From NCBI RefSeq assembly GCF_000003195.3, contig NC_012877.2, positions 11,139,106-11,203,105 on the forward strand: a DNA stretch of 64,000 nucleotides. Reading direction: 5' to 3'. The notes below the pieces were generated by a model. It made no database searches and was not told the DNA's origin. It worked only from the letters and a program-made list of their open reading frames with translations. Shown piece after piece: positions 57,071 to 64,000 of this stretch. Every line of letters starts with the position of its first letter. Position 1 is the stretch's first letter. The position numbers and the translations under genes are program-made. Source of the DNA: Sorghum bicolor. Taxonomy: Eukaryota > Streptophyta > Magnoliopsida > Poales > Poaceae.

Positions 57071-58573
57071 AACTATATAGCTGGAGGAAGGCATTGGGTG
57101 CTTGATAGTGGATGCACACAACACATGACCGGTGATTCAAGAATGTTCAATTCAATCAATCCAAATGATGACAATGGTGTTGATAGTATCACATTTGGTG
57201 ACAATGGCAAAGGCAAGGTCAAAGGGCTTGGTAAAATTGCTATATCCAATGACTTGAGCATTTCCAATGTGCTACTAGTAGAGAGCTTGAACTTCAACTT
57301 GCTATCCGTAGCTCAAATTTGTGATCTTGGTTTCAAGTGCATATTTGGAGTTGATGATGTAGAGATCATAAGTGTAGATGACTCTAACTTGATATTCAAA
57401 GGCTTTAGATATGAGAATCTATACTTGGTTGATTTCAATGCTAGTGAATCTCAATTATCAACATGCTTGCTCACTAAATCTAACATGGGCTGGTTATGGC
57501 ATAGAAGGCTTGGTCATGTTGGAATGAAACAATTAAACAAGCTAGTCAAGCATAATCTTGTTAGAGGCTTAAACGATGTCACATTTGAGAAAGACAAGCT
57601 TTGTAGTGCATGTCAAGCCAGAAAGCAAGTTGGCAACACTCATCCAAAGAAGAGCATCATGAGTACATGCAAGGCATTTGAGTTGTTGCACAGGGACTTA
57701 TTTGGACCAACCACATACACAAGCATTGGTGGAAATAAATATGGATTTGTGATAGTGGATGATTTCACAAGATACACTTGGGTATTCTTTCTTAGTGACA
57801 AGAGTGATGCTTTTGCAACCTTCAAATCATTTGTCAAGAGAATACACAATGTGTTTGAAACAACCATCAAGAAAGTGAGAAGTGACAATGGAAGTGAATT
57901 TAAAAATACAAGAGTTGATGAGCTTTGTGATGAATTTGGCATTAGGCATCAATTCTCGGCCAAGTACACTCCACAATCAAATGGTCTTGTTGAGAGGACG
58001 AATAGAACCTTGATTGACATGGCAAGATCAATGTTGAGTGAGTACAATGTGAGTCATTCTTTTTGGGCCGAAGCAATCAACATGGCTTGCTACTATAGCA
58101 ATCGACTTTATTGTCACCCAATGATGGAGAAGACACCATATGTACTCTTGAATGGTAGAAAGCCCAATATTGTGTACTTTCGGGTTTTTGGTTGCAAATG
58201 CTACATATTGAAGAAAGGCACTAGATTGAGTAAATTTGAAAAGAAATGTGATGAAGGTTTCTTGCTTGGTTACTCCACTACTAGCAAAGCTTATAGAGTT
58301 TGGAATTTGGCTAGTGGTACTCTTGAGGAGGTGTATGATGTTGAGTTTGATGAAACAAATGGCTCTCAAGAAGAAGATGAGAATCTAGATGATGTGAGAG
58401 GCACTCAATTAGCCGATGCAATGAAGAATATTGACATTGGTGATTTAAGGCCTAGAGAGGAGATTGATGTTGAAGATGACAAAGATCAAGTGCTTCCTAC
58501 CTCTAATGTGCAAGCTAGTGGTTCTCATGATCAAAATCAAGCTAGTACAAGTGTCTCGTCAAAAAAAAGCTAG
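57071..58573 (+). CDS. pol: Copia A' protease and integrase
   Basis: Open over about 490 codons: retropepsin with DSG in VLDSGCTQHMTG, GAG-pre-integrase WLWHRRLGHVGMKQL with CSAC zinc ligands, integrase Asp in LLHRDLF, Asp in VRSDNGSEF, Glu in GLVERTNRT, and the C-terminal FEKKCDEGFLLGY, then the acidic linker. Unlike copy A it has neither the filler nor solo LTR E, so the domain order can be read without gaps. It ends at TAG 58571-58573 because of a 29-bp insertion (TCTCGTCAAAAAAAA plus a repeat of GCTAGTACAAGTG) in the linker. The protease and integrase domains themselves look complete, but upstream Gag is broken and no normal Gag-Pol could be made. Confidence 0.85.
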   Translation, partial: NYIAGGRHWVLDSGCTQHMTGDSRMFNSINPNDDNGVDSITFGDNGKGKVKGLGKIAISNDLSISNVLLVESLNFNLLSVAQICDLGFKCIFGVDDVEIISVDDSNLIFKGFRYENLYLVDFNASESQLSTCLLTKSNMGWLWHRRLGHVGMKQLNKLVKHNLVRGLNDVTFEKDKLCSACQARKQVGNTHPKKSIMSTCKAFELLHRDLFGPTTYTSIGGNKYGFVIVDDFTRYTWVFFLSDKSDAFATFKSFVKRIHNVFETTIKKVRSDNGSEFKNTRVDELCDEFGIRHQFSAKYTPQSNGLVERTNRTLIDMARSMLSEYNVSHSFWAEAINMACYYSNRLYCHPMMEKTPYVLLNGRKPNIVYFRVFGCKCYILKKGTRLSKFEKKCDEGFLLGYSTTSKAYRVWNLASGTLEEVYDVEFDETNGSQEEDENLDDVRGTQLADAMKNIDIGDLRPREEIDVEDDKDQVLPTSNVQASGSHDQNQASTSVSSKKS

Positions 58574-59120
58574 TACAAGTGGTACACAAGTGCAAGATCA
58601 ACAAGCTAGTACATCATCTCATGATCAACCAAGTGCAAGCAATCAAGTGCAAATACTCGAACCAACAAATATTGCAAGAGATCATCCATTGGATTATATC
58701 ATTGGTGATATTCAAAGAGGAGTGCAAACTAGATCAAGATTAGCATCATTTTGTGAGCATTTCTCCTTTGTGTCTCACATTGAGCCAAAGAAGATTGATG
58801 AAGCATTGAGAGATATTAATTGGGTTAGTGCTATGCATGAAGAGCTCAACAATTTCAAGAGAAATCAAGTATGGGAATTAGTTGAGAGGCCTAGTGATCA
58901 TAATGTCATTGGTACTAGATGGGTCTTTCACAATAAGCAAGATCAAGATGGGATAGTTGTAAGGAACAAAGCAAGATTGGTAGCACAAGAATATACTCAA
59001 GTTGAAGGTCTTGACTTTGGTGAAAAGGTCTTGACTTTGGTGAAACATATGCCCCGGTTGCAAGATTGGAAGCGATCCTTGCAAGATTGGAAGCAATTAG
59101 GATCTTGTTGGCCTATGCTT
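58574..59120 (+). pseudogene. pol: Copia A' reverse transcriptase, N-terminal stump
   Basis: The linker and the first part of reverse transcriptase are readable (EALRDINWVSAMHEELNNF, VIGTRWVFHNKQDQDG). A 20-bp perfect tandem duplication (59005-59044) and a 21-bp imperfect one (59060-59100) break the frame, and the gene is cut at about 59120 by a hAT transposon. The catalytic YVDD box is therefore missing from this window. Confidence 0.8.
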
Positions 59121-59859
59121 ATGGATGAAAATGGTACGGATATTTATTCGACCATCCGTTCGACCGAACAAATATGAACACTTATATGGATAGTTAATCA
59201 AATATCCGTTTTTTTGAATACAAATAAGAAAACAGATATGTTATGCGGATATCAAATACAAATGTGATATCGTCAATATCCGTCGAAAGTATCGGATATA
59301 TCCGACCTGCATATAAGGGATAATATCCGAAGTGCCAGCCAACATGGACCAAAGCAATATGCTAAATGCCTATCTGGTGCCATACCCCTTAATTTATAGC
59401 TCCCTCTCGTCATGCTCCAGCTCTCTATAGACGATGTGGGACTAAAAGTTTATCTGTTGCCTCACATACATGATACGTCCTAGAGCAGTGAACAGCCCAC
59501 GACCCACATGCCACAGCCCACGGCCACTAGACAGCCCAATAGCCAACCTTCCTGTGAAACCCTCGACAACAGATGCCCGTCCGGCGTCCGCACTCCGCAA
59601 AAGCTCGCGAGGTCGCGCCGCTGGCTGCCTCCTCCGGGCTCTGGCCCTCCGCCGCTCGGCTGGCGCCTGCTCCATCCGTGCCCCTCGCAGTCGCAACTCG
59701 CAAGCCTAGCCCCTGCGCCCTCTCCGCTGCTTCCTGCTTGTGCTTGCATCTCAGGACCTGGGTTAATCGGATCTGTCCGACAACCTGTGGTGGGTTGGCC
59801 GGTGTCTGATGGAGTGGACGCAAGAGCAAGAGGAAGAAGCTGCCGTGAAGTACTGTTGT

Positions 59860-62055
59860 TTTTTTAGACCAAAGGTGTTCACCCAGCTTTATTAGAAAGC
59901 GTAACGATCACCCAAGGCCTGAGCACTGGGGTTTCCAGTTTTACAGAAAAAGGCACACCTGAACAGCGAAAAACAAAACTCGAAACACTCCAAGAACCTC
60001 TAAGGCCCGAGCTACACCAAACGATCAACCAGACAAACACTCTAAAAGTGGACACCCAACACCAACAAAGAAGCTACTGTAGGTTGGAGTCTAGCAGATT
60101 GATCATCTCGTGCGCCGTAGGGTCCAGCTTTGTTTTTAGAAGTGGGCGCCATGTCTTGATCAACATCAGTGTCTTGAAGATGATCACCTTGGGAGACGAA
60201 ACAATTTTTTTGTTGATAGCCATGTCATTCCTCGTCTTCCAGATTGTCCATAACGCACCTGCACATATAAAAAGCGTCACCTTGCGCTTAGCACCTCTAC
60301 AATCTTCAGCAAACTCCATTAGAAAATCTGTGCAATTGGTCGGGGAGGCCGACCAGCTCAAGGAAACTCTCAAGAATGACCAAAGATATACTGCAAGTGG
60401 GCACTGGAATAAAATGTGATCGGTTGTTTCCAAATTATCACAAGCAGCGCATTCCTCCGGCCCTGACCACTGTTTTTTCTTAAGCTGAACCCCTGATTGG
60501 ATTCTATCATGTGCCGCCATCCAGATAAAAATCTTGACTTTCAGAGGGATATTACATTTCCACACATTCATCAATCGCTGATCTCTAACGCCTCCAAACG
60601 TAATAGCTCTATATAAAGAACCTGAGATGTATTTCCTGGATTGTTCTAAGGCCCAAAACATTTTATCTCTACCTTCACCCAAGTTAACCTCCATCAGCAT
60701 CCCCTGCAACTGCTCCCACTCCACTCCATAAATCCCCCGGAGTTGTCTTCTAAAAAGTATACGCCATTGTCCCTCAGTAAAGGCCTGGTAAACATCTATA
60801 TCAGGATGCAACGCAATACTAAAGATATTGGGGAAAAGGACCTTCAAAGGACATTCCCCCATCCAGCAGTCTTGCCAGAAACGCGTTTGATGGCCACTGA
60901 CTACTTGAATCATTCTACCCCTCTGGAACCAAACTCGTATGTCAAGTAAAGACCTCCAAAATTGGGAACCCTGTCTATTTCTGATTTGGAAGATACTCTT
61001 CTCTCCCAGATATTTTTTCCTTAGAAGTTTGCAGCAAATATTGTTGTCTTCTCTCTCTAGTCTGTCAATCCATTTTGCAAGCAAACTAGTATTCATAGCT
61101 CTAACATCCGTGAAACCCAAACCTCCAGCTTCTTTAGGTCTACTCAAAGCTTCCCATTTGATCATGTGATACTTACGTTTTTTCCCAGTACCTTGCCAAA
61201 AAAATCTCGATCTAATAGAGTCAATAGTCTGGTAGTTGCCTTCATACAGCTGGTACACACCCATCGTGTACATAGGGATAGCAGATAAACAAGACTCAAT
61301 CAGGATGGACCTACCTCCGGAGGACAGATAATCACACTGCCAAGTCCCCAGCCGTTTTTTAGCTTTGTCACTGACATATTTGAATTGTGCTTTAGTTATC
61401 TTACAGTCACTGACTGGCATTCCTAGATATTTCATTGGAAAAGAGCCCATTTTACACTTAAGAACTCTAGTAACTTCCAGTTGATCTTCCTCAGTCACAC
61501 CCATTGTGTAAACCTCACTTTTGTCAAAGTTTATTTTCATCCCCGACATTGCCTCATAGCAATTAAGGATTAATCTCAAGTTGTTCACATTCTCTAGAGA
61601 AAAACTCAGAAAAATAACTGTGTCATCTGCATACTGTAAATGGGTTAAACCACCATCAATTAGATTTGGAACCAGCCCCTGAATTATGCCTGCCACACTT
61701 GCTCTGGACAGCATAGCAGAGAGAGCATCCGCAACCAAATTAAATAGTAGAGGGGAAAGAGGGTCTCCTTGTCTCAAACCCTTGAAACTTCTAAAGAATT
61801 CTCCACGTTCACCATTGACATCAATACACACTCTACCACCTCTAACAGCACAATTGATCCAATGTATCCACCTCTCATCAAAGCCTTTTGCCCTCAAAAC
61901 ATCTTCCAAAAAGGACCAACTAACTTTGTCATACGCCTTCTCAAAGTCCAGTTTCAGAATAATTCCAGGTATTTTTTTTCACCCTCATTTCATGCAGCAC
62001 CTCTTGGATAATCACTACTCCCTCTAAAATATTTCTCCCTGGAATAAAAGCTGTC
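59860..62055 (-). mobile_element. 5'-truncated LINE (L1-type non-LTR retrotransposon)
   Basis: Flanked by the 14-bp duplication TGAAGTACTGTTGT (59846-59859 and 62056-62069). Poly(A) tail is the T run at 59860-59866 on the plus strand. The minus-strand copy starts inside the reverse transcriptase region, so most of the element's 5' part was never copied, as is usual for target-primed insertions. It inserted into the leader of the hAT transposase gene. Confidence 0.88.
60074..61979 (-). pseudogene. LINE reverse transcriptase, C-terminal part
   Basis: A frame of 611 codons from 61909 to 60074 is open. It contains FKGLRQGDPLSPLLFNLVAD (residues 43-62), the catalytic box YADD (93-96), MKYLGMPVS, and a C-terminal zinc-binding region of the zf-RVT type (CAACDNLETTDHILFQC, about residue 490). 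Upstream, the block KLDFEKAYDKVSWSF is in the same frame, while the still earlier GRNILEGVVIIQEVLHE is offset by an A-run at about 61971-61979 (plus strand T run), so there is one frameshift. Endonuclease and ORF1 are lost by 5' truncation. It would prime cDNA synthesis at nicked chromosomal DNA if complete. Confidence 0.85.
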
Positions 62056-62102
62056 TGAAGTACTGTTGTCTTCAGCCAGCCCTGCCACAACCCGCAGATC
62101 AG

Positions 62103-62251
62103 GTAACGCCTCTCTTCTTCTCTGCTCTAACGCATCCTACTACTCTGCTCTAAGCCTCTAATGCATCCTAGGGTAGTTAGTTACTGATAACATAAGCTTC
62201 TATGTCAGGCTTACGATTGTTGGTTTTTTTCTTTGAATATGTTGGGTTTAG
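62103..62251 (+). other. Putative 5'-leader intron of the hAT transposase gene
   Basis: CAG|GTAACG donor at 62103 and TTTAG acceptor ending at 62251, one base before the ATG at 62253. 149 bp. Similar leader introns are known in Ac-like genes; inferred from sequence only. Confidence 0.45.
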
Positions 62252-62252
62252 G

Positions 62253-64000
62253 ATGGCTACTGCTAGTGCATGTGAGAGTGTATGTGCAAGCACGGGATCT
62301 TCCCCTGCTGCTGCTCCGGTTGGCACAAGTGAATCAGCACCTAACCCCCAACATCCTGCTACTCTAGCATTGAAGGAAACAACCACCATTGCTGGAGGTG
62401 GAGGTGCTGCAAATGTTGTCATTACCGAGCAAGAGACTGGAGTAGATGGAACTTGCAGTGCAGGAGTTGAACCTTCTACAAAGAGACAAAAGAGGAGTAC
62501 CACAAAGGTTTGGGAATTTTACACCAAGCTCACAGAGACACACGAGAGAGATGATGGAACGATAGAGGTGCAAGTTTGTGCAAAATGCAAGAAGTGCACT
62601 TACAGAACTCGTGGTGTGTCCAATAAGGGAACAACAGTCCTTTGGAATCATGTGAATGCAAAGCATGATGTAAAGAAAGGGCAGCAGCAACTTAAAGTTC
62701 AAAAGAGTGAAGGTAAAGATATAGTTGAAACTTATAAATATGATCCTGAAGTTAGCCTAAAAAAGTTCTATGAAGCAATGGTTATGCATGAATATCCCTT
62801 TATGATGGTTGAGCATGAGTTGTTTGTTGATTTCATCAAATCTTTACGCCCTAACTTTTCATTCAAGAGCGGTATAACCACTAGTAAAGAGATACTGGAC
62901 ATGCATTTAGCTCAAAAGAAGAAGTTGTTTGACCAACTTAAAACTGTATCTTCTCGGTTTTCTGCAACTATGGATATGTGGACTTCTAATCAAAACAAAG
63001 GCTATATGTGCATCACAGTTCACTGGATTGATGATAATTGGCAAATGCAAAAACGGATAATTTGTCTCCCTTTTGTTAAAGGGCAACATAAAGGGATTGT
63101 ACTGGCAAGTGAATTTATCAAGGGAATCATGTCTTGGAACCTAGAAAAGAGGTTATTTGCACTCACCCTAGACAATGCTTCCAACAATAATAAATGTGTG
63201 ATATCAGTTGTGAAGGAGCTTAATAAACTAGCTAAGCTGCAGAATTCTCCTCCTTTGATATGTGGTGGTATTTTCTTCCATGTAACGTGTTTATGTCACA
63301 TATTAAATTTGGTTGCTCAGAATGGATTGAAAGTGATTGGATCTACAGTTAAAAATATTAGAGTTATCATTGTTATCCTGAAGAACTCTCCATTGCAGTG
63401 GGAGGAATTTCAAAAGTGTGCTGATTTTTTTTGATTTGAATAATAAATCTGGCCTTCCATTGGATGTTCCCACAAGATGGAATTCAACATATGAGATGTT
63501 GAGTCATGCTATTTCTTATAGGAGCGCTTTTGGTAGGCTAGTGTATTTACATAATGATAAATATAAGCATTGTGCTCCTTCGTATGATGAATGGAATATG
63601 GCCGCATCTTTTTGCAAGTGTTTGAAGTTATTTAATGAGGCTACAGTGTTGTTTTCTAGAACTCAATATCCAACAGCAAACTTGTTTTGGTGGAAATTCT
63701 GTGAGATAAAGGTAGCAATTACAGATTGGTGTGCAAGTGTTGATATACTTATTGCTTCTATGGCTCAGGCCATGCAAGAGAAATATGACAAGTATTGGAA
63801 AAAGTCCAACATTGCCCTTGATGTGGTATGTTTCCTCGATCCTAGGTACAAGAAAAGGCTGATAGAATATTTCATGAAAAGTATTTACAAAGACAGGGCT
63901 GCTGCCGAGCTTAGTCTGATCATGGATGTTGTGAAACGATTGTTCGAAGCTTACTTGTCTAGTACACCGAGTCAAACATCGAAGGCTAGTGCACAATCTG
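62253..64000 (+). pseudogene. hAT transposase (Ac-like, BED finger), one frameshift, 3' end outside window
   Basis: Start chosen at ATG 62253, just after the putative intron; an upstream in-frame ATG at 62202 would lie in the intron. Visible from this Met: Ala/Ser-rich N-terminus, basic KRQKRSTTK (about 77-85), BED zinc finger with Cys109/Cys112 and His133/His138, the first catalytic Asp in ATMDMWTSN, the second in LTLDNASNN, and the CxxH motif CLCHILNLV. At 63425-63432 a run of eight T shifts the frame after KCADFF; the next frame is open from DLNNKSGLPLDVPTRWNS to the window end and has further hAT blocks (FLDPRYKKRL). The protein would excise and reinsert hAT DNA in the nucleus. The T-run could be a true mutation or a sequencing error; without it the gene would be open here. 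Confidence 0.85.

Larger units (their letters stand above)
22481..59120 (+). mobile_element. Tandem SIRE/Maximus-type Copia array, LTR-A-LTR-A', with nested insertions
   Basis: Order: truncated first LTR (22481-23235), internal A (23236-30941), one complete LTR (30942-54949, split by three insertions), then primer site and internal A' (54950-59120, cut by a hAT element). A and A' have the same gene order and near-identical sequence over gag, protease and integrase. The clade is inferred from gag blocks such as LGSQRFSLNKEGLGYTPKKG and the very long LTR. A third LTR expected after A' is not in the window. Two internals sharing one LTR is the expected product of recombination between LTRs of related copies. 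Confidence 0.8.
59121..64000 (+). mobile_element. Ac-like hAT transposon (continues beyond the window), with LINE inside
   Basis: The left end (T)ATGGATGAAAATGGTACGGA follows the broken Copia A' reading GCCTATGCTT. It resembles Ac-type ends (TAGGGATGAAAA). Dense GGATAT/ATATCC motifs at 59136-59330 fit a subterminal zone. A GC-rich leader (59470-59845) is split by a LINE, continues at 62070, and is followed by the transposase gene. The right end and the 8-bp TSD lie outside the window. Confidence 0.7.

Noticed and set aside
59442..59867. Several overlapping GC-rich frames on both strands
   Set aside because: They lie in the presumed hAT leader, are mutually overlapping and share no motif; GC-rich DNA has few stops.
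1..64000. CRISPR arrays, bacterial operons, rRNA or tRNA genes
   Set aside because: None seen. The dispersed CACCGGACGC words are irregularly spaced and belong to LTRs, and the sequence is clearly eukaryotic nuclear DNA.

Overview
The window looks like nuclear DNA of a panicoid grass of the Sorghum/sugarcane type (Andropogoneae). This is inferred from a single-exon receptor-like protein gene with a GC-rich 5' half, a centromeric-retrotransposon-type (CRM) Ty3/Gypsy element, SIRE/Maximus-type Copia elements, MITEs with GGCCTTGTTTAGTT ends, CACTA and Ac-like hAT DNA transposons, and a run of 103 Ns (30636-30738) as in a scaffolded assembly. Only two ordinary host genes can be supported: a leucine-rich-repeat receptor-like protein at 6172-9255, and a previously easy-to-miss 51-codon gene for a small secreted peptide at 13503-13658. 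Nearly everything else is transposable elements, many with exact boundaries and target-site duplications (TSDs) that can be read directly.

Layout. 1-1571: end of an old LTR (family B). 2211-3682: non-autonomous CACTA with a 3-bp TSD. 3860-5130: LTR-like debris and a broken CACTA transposase. 5383-5733: short CACTA-like element. 6172-9255: receptor-like protein. 10877-12973: MITE, non-autonomous hAT and Stowaway MITE; about 1 kb of this is duplicated at 20890-22170. 13402-13658: peptide gene with TATA box. 14296-20890: CACTA fragment split by a CRM-type Gypsy element (14370-20578, TSD CCTGT) that has lost its reverse transcriptase core and integrase core.

22481-59120 is one tandem Copia unit with the order LTR-internal-LTR-internal (internals A and A'). 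The shared middle LTR (30942-54949) has been split by three separate insertions: solo LTR B (31513-43653, TSD GCGGG), solo LTR D1 (44829-46482, TSD AGTAG) and the Gypsy element D (46640-54912, TSD CTATT). B is itself split by element C (32308-42477, TSD GTGTG), a non-autonomous element with an intact 659-residue Gag and no polymerase. Internal A carries a further solo LTR E (26400-27655, TSD GCAAC). Internal A' is cut off by an Ac-like hAT transposon from about 59121 to beyond the window end, and that hAT contains a 5'-truncated LINE (59860-62055, 14-bp TSD).

How parts work together: most elements are defective in trans-acting functions but keep cis signals (LTRs, primer binding sites, polypurine tracts). 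C supplies only Gag; D supplies Gag plus two consecutive retropepsin-like domains; both would need polymerase from other copies. D1 and the left LTR of D form a 1.64-kb inverted repeat with a 157-bp spacer. Boundaries and motifs were read by eye; family assignments rest on remembered family features, not on database searches.
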